A DNA stretch of 64,000 bases, from NCBI RefSeq assembly GCF_910592395.1, contig NC_088310.1:7261501-7325500 (forward strand), given 5' to 3'. The notes under the pieces were generated by a model. That model made no database searches. It was not told where the DNA came from and saw nothing but the letters and a program-made list of their open reading frames with translations. Below are positions 33,892-45,194 of the stretch, one piece after another (the first letter of the stretch is position 1; each line of letters starts with the position of its first letter). The translations under genes were made by a program, and so were the position numbers. The stretch comes from Lineus longissimus (Eukaryota > Nemertea > Pilidiophora > Heteronemertea > Lineidae).

Positions 33892-36800
33892 TCAGACGTA
33901 GTCATTGACCACTTTCCCCTTGTACGAGTCCCACAGAAGCTTATCATCCAGTGCCGTCTGTATGTGATCCAAGGAGGGATAGGCTGGCACCTTAAAAATC
34001 AAGTTGGAGAGATTGTCAGAGTCATTGTCAAGATACAATCCTAGGTTTTATGATAATAAACGTGGCAAGTTTTGTTTCTTTATATGATTTTCATCCAGAG
34101 CTGCTAACCTTTTTCAGGTGTATAACCTGACCAACCAACAACTTCTGTGGACTGTGGTTGAATGATAAAACTTGGGGGAAATTTAGCAGTATTACTGCAG
34201 GCCAGTAGCACACTGCGTACAGAGCCGGTATATACCGGGCGTGGTTACCAAAAGAGTTAATGATGATACCAACCTTTGTCTGTAGCTTGTGCAATGTGAA
34301 CGGATCCAAGTGGTCATGGAAGAACTGCTTAGAGATGAGGATGCATTCAGCGCCACAGCTCACTAGGCTGAGGCTTGGTGTATCCTCATAGATGACGGAC
34401 TGAAGGCCCTGTAAGAGAAGCAAAGAATGTTGTCTTCAGAAGCCAGTCAGAGGCAGATACTGTCCTTATTTGAGAGGTGTCCCGATTACTGAGGTCAAAC
34501 GTAATGCTAACGACCAGTTTGGGACCATTTTATTACAATGTTCTTAATAGAGAGGCTGTCCTTAATAGAGAGGTGTTCTCTAAGGGAGTTACAGTTGCGG
34601 TCATGCAGGCGCAGTGGACACCAAATTGCCACGTCAACATCATCATGTGTTCTCTAAGGGAGGTTCCACTATACTTACAAAGCATTCTCCTTCCGTCAGG
34701 ATATCTAATTTTGCAAAGGAGACTGTGTCCTGCCTGACGGGATCAGACAACGGTGAGTGGCGACGTCTCTTTAGCCGATGGATTGGGCGCGGGATAGCTG
34801 GTGGCTGAAAATCAAGGTGACATACATTTAGGTCAAAGAGAGAAAAACCAACCATGAGGCGTCGGGAATTGCCTCGTAACAACGACAAAAGATAACAAAG
34901 ATAACACATTTTTTGGTGACCTCTGGCAGAATTTACCCCCCCCCCCCCCCAGGCCCTCCTGCTAGTGCTAGCAACATTACGCCCATGAACAGATGTCATA
35001 GTTTGTATGCAAAAAAAGTCGTTCATCCAGATTTAGTCACAATGTGAAAGAGTGTTTATTGATAGTAGAAATAATTTGATCTATATTTGCTGGGAGGTAG
35101 AACATGTAAACAGTAGTTTTAATACTTACCGTGTCTGGTGGTGTACATATTGGTGATCTTGTTGGTATAGGAGGAGGATTTTGAATTGTGACGATATTCC
35201 GTCCACCTGAAAAAAGGCAGAGATACAATAACCTTATCCAAGCTCATTAAGCTATGTAAAAAGAAGAATTCATCCCACTTTTCAAATCTTTTGATTCCAC
35301 TTATGACATGTATGATGGATGAATGGAGAGCTAGGATATCCAAAACATTCTTTCTTATTGCATTGAGGGAATGGCAGAAATTATTGTGTCGTCATTGTGG
35401 AAGATCCAGCTTTATCAAGATTATGAAAGTGTTGTATAGTAATTGTAAAACCTTTCTTATGAGTAGCACTGTAATGTGTAATTCTTGGAATTAAGTGTGC
35501 GGGATTATTGGATTTGGGTTTAGATAAGATACAGGTGGATAATCGTGGAAAATTCCCACGGTCTACTTTTAATCCTCCATTCTCCCCAGCGTGATCAATT
35601 ACGTGATCAATTACGTCAGCATTGATGCGGCTCCTCATTGGATGGAGACGCATCAACGTTGCCCCCTGATTGGTGCAGACAAAGCTGCGCGTGGATACAA
35701 AACAGCTGTCCGCACGCTCTCGGCAGAGAGAGAGATAGAGAGAGTCCCGAGTATTTCTAATCACGTGCACGAATCGTCATCCCGACGAACTATTTTATCA
35801 ATTATGACTTTGGTGTGTATAATTTTGTGAAGTAGTGTTAGAATAAAGGATCCGGACGTTAGAAGGCAAATTCAGCTTCTTACTTTTATAACCTGTGGAA
35901 ATACGACAAAAGATTTGTCAAATTTATCAAGATGCTCAATTATGATTATGATTTACCTTTGATTTGTGGAAACTTACTGGAATTAATTTGCGGGAGCGTC
36001 TCAGATGAAAGGCTCTTCTTCCGGTTTGGTGTGTATTTCTTTTCCTGCAATGAACAGTAATATTCTAAGACACAGAGGAACCTCCCTTAACCGACACCTC
36101 TCTATCAAGAACACCCTTCCTATCAAGAATTTATGAAAATGTTTATAGATTTTCAAAATGGATTGTGTGCAAAGTCATTTATAAAACTTAGTTAAAGTTT
36201 TCGGATTGCAGACTGCCTATACTAGCATCAATGACTTTGTATCACTGTGGTTGCAACTAGGACCGTCCACCTTTCCCTACTTTGGCTTACCTTGTTCTTG
36301 TGTGACTTTTTCCAAGTCAGGTTGCCTTCAGATCTGCTCATGCGACCTGAAAATATGAATGCAATATGTTGTTATCATCAAGGAGTTTTTAATTCAATTC
36401 CTAATTGTAATTTTCTGTGCATCATTAATAATGATTGGAATTATGAGGTCATGAAAATGAAACAAGAGATAGGCTACTACTAGTCCACAAAATCTAATTC
36501 AACAGTGAAAAAAACACAACAAATATACATGTACATGTAGTTCACATCATTGTTTGCATTCAAAAGTTCATATTCAGACTGTGGCAAAGGTCAAAGGTCA
36601 CATACAGACTGTCGTAGTCAAATCTTAAACAAGAGCAGAAAGCCTTGAAATTAATCAATATTACTCGAATCAATCAATATAAGCTTAATAGCCAATGAAT
36701 CAATAAATGTAAACATCAGAATCAATACCACACAAAAAATTGTACCAACTCGTCCCCAAAAAAATCAATATTTACGTTTTTCGACTGTGAGAGCATTGAT

Positions 36801-39800
36801 GGAGGGAAAAACAAGGTCTTTTGGTGCTACAGTAGTGTCATCCTCCCACAAGCTGTAGGCTCGGCGGTGTTTCCTCTGGGGCTTTGATTTGATCGCCTTG
36901 AACACTTGACAAGAACCCTGAAATCGACAACAGGTCATAGTGAATGAAGTCCAGAGTCAATCATTTCGGGAAGGTCGATGTCACATTTTTCCTCTATCAA
37001 TCATGTAATTCCAGGGGAGGGGGGATACTTACAGATTTGATGACATAAATCCATTCGGAATTTGTTGAGTCCTTGACAATGACGGCACCACGCCTAAAAT
37101 AAGATAAGATGATACGAGAAAGCATCAGAGTTAAATACAATAAGATTAGATGATATAAGAATCCATGTCTGACAGTCTAGTCAAAGTGTTGTAACGTTTA
37201 AATGTCACGAAGAGTGACTTATGTACAAACTGTTCATTCTTACCTGAAGTAATGGACGGAACAGGCAAACTGGTAGGTTTGCAACATGTCGAGTGGGAAG
37301 TCTATCAATTCGTCAATCGATCTTAAAATAAAGTAATTTCCAGTTATCATTTTTGCAAAGGTTCTTACATTTATATCATGCAAATGCTCTAGTACTTTAG
37401 GGCCTGCATCAGAAATATCCTCAAGAATTTAATTTGATAATGGGGAGAGATTTTTGAGTTTCTAAATAGGACAGAAATAATGTTGACAGGTATTTGACTG
37501 GAATGTGAAGCCAACTGTCCGTAGTGAAAATGACTTTGTCCACAGGGGATAAATATTATAGTGTCTTTTGAATGTACTTACTTCAGGTAATCTAGACAGC
37601 CAAGTCCTTTTCCAGATTTGAATATCCTAATGAAGTCCTAGAGAAAGAAAAAGATATCTGTCTATCACATGAAGACAATTACAATATGTGGATATTTCAT
37701 GCACATGATACATATACTATTACTAATGTCAATTTAAACTATGATTTGGAATAGTGTTGCTCTGAAAGATATAATCTGCCCCTATTAAATTCTGCACCCA
37801 ACGCAAAAGTTGCCAAGCCCACTAACTGCAATATAATGGGGCTCAATTTAACAAAAATGCACCAAGCCCACTACTGAGTAAATCTTCAACTCACCTCTCT
37901 GTCTAAGCCAATGACCTCCATGGCCTCTTTTGATAGCACAGTCGCTTCCCTGTCAATGTCTTGCAGTATTTCTTTCTCCTAAAACAAGAAAAAAATCCAA
38001 CTCATAACCAAATCATTCATTAATTAAAACTCAAAATGATAATTTCGTCTACTCCACTTAAAAGACCTGCTCACAAAGACTACCGACATACATATCGTTC
38101 TGGCAAAAGGTACTCATTTGAACGCTGGATTGTGACCAGATCACATTTATCAAAAGATAGTGGTGTTGCACAACACTAGATTATCTTATACCATAGCAAG
38201 GTAGGCCTAAACAATGCTGAAGAAGCAGAGTAGCACTCATTCATGATGTCAACTAAAGCCTGCTGCCAAGGGCTGTGTAACTTTACTATTTATGCTTGTA
38301 GTGTAGAGCAAAGAGGTCAGCCAAGTACCTTTGGCCACATCTATCTGAAAAACACTATTCTCAAACTCACCCCGATTGTGTCTCCTTTTCTGAGGAAAGC
38401 TTGGTCGTAGCTGTAGGGATTGGTGTCATCTGCTGAGCGTGACACACCCAGCCCAGACAATATGAAATAGTAGCACTCCGCTCTTGATCCTTGCTTAACG
38501 ATCACTCGAGCAGATTCAAATCTGAAATATAAACTGGTTTATTGAGGGGCAGCATTGTGTGGAGCCTCATGGCCTAGTGGTTAACACTCTTGGCTACCAC
38601 GCAATAGGGCCTGGGATCCAATAAACCCAATTGGCGTCTAACCATAGTGGCACATAAGACATTTATCTGCCGTGGAGAAACGATACGGCCCAGGAGAATA
38701 ATACCTCCAAATGCAGAGCGATGATTGAGTTACTTGGTCAATATTGCCCCCAATTGGTGCCCAACAGAAGTGGCAATCATCAAATGCCCGCAAGATCGCA
38801 AGCATGAGCAGAACGATGTTATAACAACTTACTTGGCAAACCAAGCTTGACTACAGATGCTCTTTTGGACATACTGCGGGTAGCTGGCAAACTTACTGAA
38901 CGTCTGGAGCATGTGCATCATCTGGAATACGAAAATTAATTTAACATTTTATAACCAAGCACTAATTTGAGGTGAAAGAAGAGCTGTCAACAACTCCAAA
39001 TGTGACCCATCACAGCAAAACCAGGCACATTTCCCTCTGAGCTTGACAGGTTGAGACGGACTGGGTTGTTTATTTTACAGTTCTCTGTCTTCTGTGAAAT
39101 CTGAAGACAGCAATTTCTACCATTATCTCCTGGTGTCATTTGGGCTCATCTTCTGTGCGACATCCCCTCATTTTGCAGTGACGGTTCATAATTTGCTCGG
39201 TAACATCGTCATCTTTGTGTACATTCAGATGACAAACTTCCGACAGTATTTAGTTCTACTTCACTAATCTAGGTTAAAGGGTTCTGAGGTCAACTTAGCT
39301 ACCAGTAGAAGCAATGAATTAGTTACGTCTATAACTTAGACATTCAAGCCAAAGGTTTTTGGAAAAAACTCTCAAAGGTTCCAGAACTTACCGATTTCAC
39401 CTGATGCTCTTTTCGAACTGCTGGAGTAACATTCAAAATCTGTTTCACTGATCCAACCATACTTTTCTGAAAGCAATAAAAGCACTAAGTGGTCTCAAAT
39501 GTCACTGTAGCAGGAACCGCTAGGCAGCCCTGATCTGAGGGGCAGCTGAATCAGAAAATCTTTGGTTTGACACGCGACACTGACACAGTGTGTGATCTTG
39601 AACAAGTCACTTTGCCTTATTGTCTTAATTTTCGAATGAGTTCTGCACTGCGGCATTGTGTAGAACAGCATTTCTATTTTCCAGACCAACCAACAAAAAT
39701 GAACGACCCGGTCCCTTTAATGCAGGTAAACCAATTAACCTGACTGGTGCCCAATCGTAGAGGCACATAAAACGCAGAAGAAGAAAGTGGCCTCGCCACA

Positions 39801-41538
39801 AAATCTTCCCGCGCCTTACCTCTCCTATTGCCTTGTATGGTGTTAGATCAAAGAACATCCTCTCAGGACTAATGGCTTCCTTGCCATTTTTCACGTTCGT
39901 GCTCAGGCCGTTCGGTTTGGTGTCAGGGAAGAAGAGCATGTTTTCGTGTTGCTTCAAGTTGGATCGGTTGCTGAAAACAGACAATAAAATGATCATTCAA
40001 CAGTGTGGAGGGGGGGTTGTCAAACATATTTGCATAACATATTTGCAATCCTGAAATAGTACCAGTCCGGCAAATACTCTTCTTTGCCAAATCTCACCAG
40101 ACGATAATGACAACTAGTTGGGCTATGAAATGTAAATTTTCTTTTTGGACTATCATGGGTTTTTCTATTGCATCTTTTATTGCCAGTGAACTTCAATGTG
40201 ACAAAACACACAGTTATTTGTTTGTCTACACTTACCAATTGAATAAACGCTTTGCTATCAACACAAATTCAACCAGTCTCCTAAATCTATCCAACGCCTA
40301 AATTAGAATAAGAAATAGATTGAATTACATTATGAATATAGAAAGGGGAACACCGGAAAATTTGCTACATGAACATGATGGCACATGCAATAATTACTCA
40401 GGCACTCTGCTGCTAGTGTTTCACAAAAACATGACAGCACCTTCTGTTAAACACCAAAGTCATACTGCACACACATCCATCTTAAGAGCAGAATACTTAC
40501 GCTTCGAGAACGCAACATCTTTTAGGTTAGAAAATAATCAACGCAACTGACAACCACCCATACAAGGCAACCTTTTGACAGTAAATTTTGAAGTAATATG
40601 ACCACGGAATGTCAAGTTGACGCCTATCACTCGGTACTCAAAAATGACAGTATTTGGCCAGGGGATACTATTTTTGGTTCATATGAGATGACAAAGACTT
40701 AAAAAAACTTAGCAAATAAGTTGAAGCGTTATGTTGACATTGCCTTGACTATGGCCATTCAATGTAAGTTACTTTCAGTTTATTTTAGGGTTTTGCTCTG
40801 TTTCTTCCAGTCCATTTTCAAGTGGTCTTATCATCATTTTAGGTCAATAGTATAATATATCTTTATTCTTTTGACATTTTCCATGAATTACATATCTGGG
40901 TGCGTATATTGTAGAACATGTCAAAAGGCAATTTGGAATTTTACTGAAATAAAATTAAAATTAAAAACATAAACAAAACAATCCTAATTCCTTATCAGCA
41001 AAGACACAGTGGAATCTCCCTTTGGGGCACCTCTCTAGCAGGACACCCTCTTTATTAAGGATACTGGTAATGGTCTGGAACAAGCCATTTCTATTTAATT
41101 TAACCTCTGTAATCAGGACCACGGGTCACTTGTGGCAAGAACTACTTACTTCAAAAAGGACAAATTGGAACAAATGGAAAGTGAGTCACCAAAAAGCACT
41201 TAGGCAATACTGTGTTACCAATAGCGTAAAAAGGGTTAAATCGGATAAGATGTTCCCCTCACCTTGTTCCCAGTTGCGCTGTGCTTCCATACCTTTGTTC
41301 TCACTGGCCGGGCATCCTGATAATATTGATACCTCGTGCTGGGGAAACTGTTATAGCCATACTCATCACAGTCATCGCTGTCCTCGTCATCAAGGACAGT
41401 GATAAGCGCCTGGGTGTGCTTAGGGTTGTGGATCTTTGAATAATCGGCGGCGAAGCTCGTCTCCGCTATGCATTTCTTCAGTATGTTTAGACGTGGCAGG
41501 CAAGAGGCGGGAGTTTTGGCCTGCTCTGACGAATCCAT
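33892..41538 (-). CDS. CNBD2: Cyclic nucleotide-binding domain protein, CNBD2-like
   Basis: Exons (minus order): 41538-41263, 40297-40236, 39970-39820, 39466-39392, 38921-38833, 38521-38371, 37978-37895, 37637-37582, 37321-37244, 37093-37033, 36917-36776, 36346-36291, 36044-35957, 35206-35130, 34804-34679, 34408-34274, 33990-33892. They total 1806 nt, 601 aa. Residues about 215-320 form a CNB fold whose phosphate-binding cassette reads GDTIGEKEILQDIDREATV, keeping the Gly-Glu and Arg-x-Ala signature. A second CNB fold begins near 325 (RRGAVIVKDSTNSEWIYVIKSG). It is split by a basic, Pro/Ser-rich insertion (about 376-505) and resumes at TEGECFGLQSVIYEDTPSLS. That cassette lacks the Glu and Arg, so binding there is doubtful. 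Vertebrate CNBD2 has been linked to sperm function; a role here is inference. Gene identity rests on overall architecture and the C-terminal SCGAECILISKQFF block. Confidence 0.88.
34459..34671 (+). mobile_element. Pogo-type MITE abutting a splice donor
   Basis: It carries the TGTCCTTATTTGAGAGGTGTCC, ACCAGTTTGGGACC and CTTAATAGAGAGG blocks and ends GGGAGGTTCCACTATA at about 34671. The minus-strand donor of CNBD2-like exon 34804-34679 lies at 34673-34678. The middle contains an extra ~60-bp insertion between two TTCTCTAAGGGAG copies. Confidence 0.65.
35430..35908 (+). mobile_element. Solo LTR, 479 bp
   Basis: It starts TGTTGTATAG and ends ATACGACA (imperfect TGTYGTAT inverted ends), flanked by AAAG at 35426-35429 and 35909-35912. 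Inside are a TATA-like GGATACAAAAC near 35692, a GA-rich run near 35720-35740, and AATAAA at about 35842, in the order expected of U3-R-U5. The 4-bp duplication and TG...CA ends suit an LTR retrotransposon. There is no primer-binding site or coding part beside it. It sits in the intron between CNBD2-like exons 36044-35957 and 35206-35130. Confidence 0.75.
36073..36130. mobile_element. Pogo-type MITE fragment
   Basis: CAGAGGAACCTCCCTTAACCG and two ACCTCTCTATCAAGAACACCC-like blocks match the MITE termini. It is truncated. Confidence 0.5.
38562..38770 (+). mobile_element. tRNA-derived SINE in CNBD2-like intron 5
   Basis: The head GGAGCCTCATGGCCTAGTGG is the same as in the copies at 19195 and 25505. 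A degenerate B box (GGGATCCAATA) follows. The downstream AATTGGCGTCTAACCATAG block has a relative near 39730-39770. Confidence 0.65.
39001..39125 (+). mobile_element. Remote relative of the GTGACTCGC MITE
   Basis: TGTGACCCATCACAGCAAAACCAGGC, GAGCTTGACAGGTTGAGACGGAC and a later CTGTGAAAT keep the order of the 25261 element's left arm with many changes. No right arm is found. Confidence 0.5.
39480..39780 (+). mobile_element. Probable old SINE remnant
   Basis: GTGATCTTGAACAAGTCACTTTGCC resembles the central core seen in several ancient animal SINE families. The AACCTGACTGGTGCCCAATCG block near 39740 resembles the tail of the SINE at 38562. The ends are not definable. Confidence 0.4.
41007..41125 (+). 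mobile_element. Diverged pogo-type MITE
   Basis: CAGTGGAATCTCCCTTTGGGG at the left is followed by CACCTCTCTAGCAGGACACCC and an AACCTCTGTAATCAGGACC block. It lies in intron 1 of the CNBD2-like gene and lacks a clear right end. Confidence 0.5.
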
Positions 41539-44500
41539 GACTTGTAGTCTTCAGCACGAGTAATCTAACGTAAAAAGAATTGATACAATTATGAGAACGC
41601 ATTAGTCAGGTGGACTGATTGAGATGGTTTTTATTTCATATACTGTAGTTTCAACTGATTGGAAAATATCATATTCCTTACATCAGTCTCTCCATCTCAT
41701 ATGATTTCCTAGTCACATAAAATAGAGGTCAAGATTCAACCATCTTACGAGATATAGCACAGCAGGTAGGTGAACATATACGCCATAACAACAGGTGGGT
41801 CACTATGGAAACTCAAAAACTGGCCACTGGGACTTTAATTGTAGAGAGGCTGGATTAATAATTCATTTTAAAACAAATCTTCTTTTACTTATTTGATAAG
41901 CAAAAGGCCACATTTTCAAACGACGAAATCAGAAAGAAAAATAGGAAACTTAAGTAGAGCACTTACCGTAATGTAGAGCGTTTACCGTATGTGACGGTCG
42001 CTCAGATTAAATTTGGAATTAAAATCCCCTGTCTAGATCCTTCATTGTTTCAGAACTCTTGTCTTCTTGGTCAGAATCCAATCGCCATGACTACTAAGTA
42101 TTCCTTTTGAATTGTTTATGAAAAAGCCCAAAACTTTTCGAAACAAGAATCAGGAGATCTTGGGCTTAAAATGAGGACAAAAACCAATAAGAGAAGTGTT
42201 TCCCTTGAAGCTCTCTTTAAAAATTTCCTTAGAGGGAACTAAAGCACATATTTCTAGACAGTTACGGTATAGAGAAGTCAGGCATCACAGTCATATAACA
42301 AACAACAACTGTCAAAAGTCTCCCATGTATCCAATATGGTAGCATTGGACTTGGCGTTACAAACACTGCTCTCTGATGTCATTGCAGTGGTTTAGGGGGT
42401 TAACATAGACACGCTGATCTGAGTTGTTTATCACACTGTCAACAGGTTTTCGTTTTAGCCGGAAGAAACCCCTCTTAGTAGACGTTTCACTCTCAAAAGT
42501 GCTTAGACATGTCAGAACCAAGTTTCCACAGGTCTGTTTTTTATACAACTGCTCCTTGTATTGTCCAATCCATGTGTGATTGGCCTGGGTTCTATCATGA
42601 TTCTTGAAAACATCCTCTCATATCATGGCCCAACCCAAACCCAAAGCAATTTTCATCCTGTGGGTTAGACAGGTTTGATTCAGAGCTCTTACAAACATTT
42701 CAGTGGTTCTCTTTAGAGCATTTTGATTTGATGTTCTGTCCAAAGTTCCTCAATTTCTTTTCAGCTGTTACAAGAACATTCTGAGCCAGAATCTTCAAGA
42801 CAAGAGATGACAGGCACTCAAGTTCCACGCGTCCAAAATGTCCCTGAGACAAGTACTGCCCATTCTGACAATAGCAAAATACGTTCCAAAACGTACATCA
42901 AACTCACATCAGACAGGAAAAAAAAAAATGCGATCTTAACTACAAAAAAATTATTATTAATTCTTTGAATGATATTATTACATGTTCATTTTCACTCATA
43001 CACTTCAGACAAAGTATAACAAAGCCCAGATTTACACTAACTGACCAGCCTCACTGTATTCATACCAGACCTTTAAAACTATACATGTAGTTATCAAATT
43101 TGTTACAACTCAATCTTCACACAAATGGTACTTCACCACTTTCTTGCCCTCGCATCACTGTTGTGATATACTTTCACTAAAAAACATATATTATTCATCA
43201 TAGAGATGACAACGTCCCAAATTTTTACCCCAGCAATTCTTAGAAATGTCACATGTACGAAAATCTTTCGAGATCATGTTGCGTAGTGAATTACACAAGA
43301 AGAATGTAAAGTTTACGACATTGTTGTTGATGTGTTATCACACGCTTTAGTAACGACTGGTAGTGTCAGCCAACCGGAAGCTTGGCGCAGGAAACTTGTG
43401 TGATTGCCAAAAATATTCGAGAGTATTCTGTTCAAATTATTGAATCTCAAGAATACATATCGTAAACTTTTCAATCTCTGGACAAAATAAACATAAACTG
43501 GCCTACAAATGAGACAGAGAAGAAACAATAAATACAGGTACCAAAAAATATTATAAGACAACAAAAATACTAATACAATTACATATAAATAACGTATAGT
43601 TCCAGGAATTGCTGACCGTCAACATTATGAGGGCATCAGAGGGCATGAGACAGGTTACATCCCCAACAGCACTGCAAACACCTGGTAAAATAAAGCTCAA
43701 GTACATATTCTGATGCACACCAGTACAGCCCTCTATACAGTTACTCTGAAATATTAAAAGTGATGACCGGCTAGACAGTAATCAAGCAAAGGACCTCGTT
43801 GCATCCCAGTCCCAAATCACAAATTGTGTGTATTATTAATTCCCGGCTTCAAACTACATACAATTTGATTTCAATTTTTATTACCCAATCTAACACCCAG
43901 ATAAGGGTGACTTAAATCACTACGACCAGTAATTTAAACCACATTTGATGATAACCGGTGATCAATGCAGATAACTAAAAAAATAGCACCTAAGTCCAGG
44001 TACACTTACTTGCTTACGAATACACACAACAAAGGTTAGATACAGAATTTAAAAAAAATGTTTTTAATTTTTCTTTTGATTCACTCGCAGGGCTTAATAC
44101 AATGTACTACCATGTATGACAACCCAGAACATCACTCAGAATCATCCAGACCCACTGAGATCAATATAACGCTTCTACCTACTTTCAAAAATTAAAAAAA
44201 AAATCATCCTCAACTTGAGCTTCTTGGTCAATATCAAACACGCATTCGGTCTAAACTTTTAGCCAACCATACAATCATGATACTGCAAAAGGTGGTGCGG
44301 AAAAAAGAGCAGTGAATTAGATAATCCTACAGGTATCACCCTATGAAGGGTCCTCACACACTTCTCAGCTGAACCAATTTACAACAAATTTCCAGAGACA
44401 AAGAACTTCTGTTGGTTATTCAAGTTTTACAGTCAATAGTTTTAAGACACAGTCAATCAGGTTTCCTTTGGATTTTCATAATCAATAAACAGCTGGTCAA

Positions 44501-45194
44501 TTTTGATCGCATCACCTCCACAAAAACATTTATCACAATGCAATTTACATACTATACAAAGAAACAACATATTTTTCAAGCATTTCAATGATTTGCATAG
44601 CTCATCAACTCATTCAACATACATTGCGACCTCAGGGCTTCTAATAAGCAACATTCCGAAATGAACAAATGAACAAATAAACAACAAGAACAACATGAAA
44701 CAAACATCAACCTTATCAGCGAAAGCAAATACATCATATCATCTGAAAACTACCCTTTTTTATGAAAACAGGTTAAGATTTTCTTTAAATACAATCCAAG
44801 ATTTTCACCAATAGCTTTTTCCAACTTACAATTTAGATTAAGCCACATGAGGATTTCTGCTTCTCATTTTAAAACTTACCATTTCATCACTCATGACATG
44901 CAGTGGTTAAGTTCGAGCTGAGATGGCACCAGGGCTTGAATTTAACTACTCCCAACACCGCTGCCATGGCAGTCGGTGCCCTCTCTAATCTTCTTTCACA
45001 TCCCAGTACCCAAGGCCAAAATACATGAAGCTCTAAAAAATGGGTACCCCTAAAAAACTTCATAAGAGGCCTGCACCATATCATCGTCTTGAGCTCAGGC
45101 AGCTGTCTAAGGCTGATAAACATCACTGCACAAAAAGTAAAGGATAACTTCACCAATTTGGAGTGAAACAAACAACACTTTTCAACTTCTTCAG
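41539..45194 (-). other. Spacer and probable long 3' UTR of the BTB gene
   Basis: No coding exon is supported. Sequence from about 42900 to 45194 is uniformly AT-rich and could be 3' UTR of the minus-strand BTB gene. Minus-strand AATAAA candidates occur near 43880 and 41630, but neither is decisive. A dispersed repeat copy lies at 44925-45080. The rest, 41539-42900, shows nothing recognisable beyond the CNBD2-like promoter next to 41539. Confidence 0.4.
44925..45080. repeat. Dispersed repeat with CTGCCATGGCAG core, copy 2
   Basis: It shares GGGCTTGAATTTA, CGCTGCCATGGCAGTCGG and AAAAAATGGGTACCCCTAAA with the stretch at 17003-17120, in the same order and orientation. Confidence 0.5.

Noticed and set aside
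35381-35770. 129-codon minus-strand frame
   Set aside because: It runs through the solo LTR and into flanking intron, ignores the LTR boundary, and has no protein similarity.
39625-39819. In-frame extension of the CNBD2-like exon past 39820
   Set aside because: A consensus donor (GTAAGG) at 39814-39819 joins in frame to the next conserved exon. The extension is SINE-derived intron.
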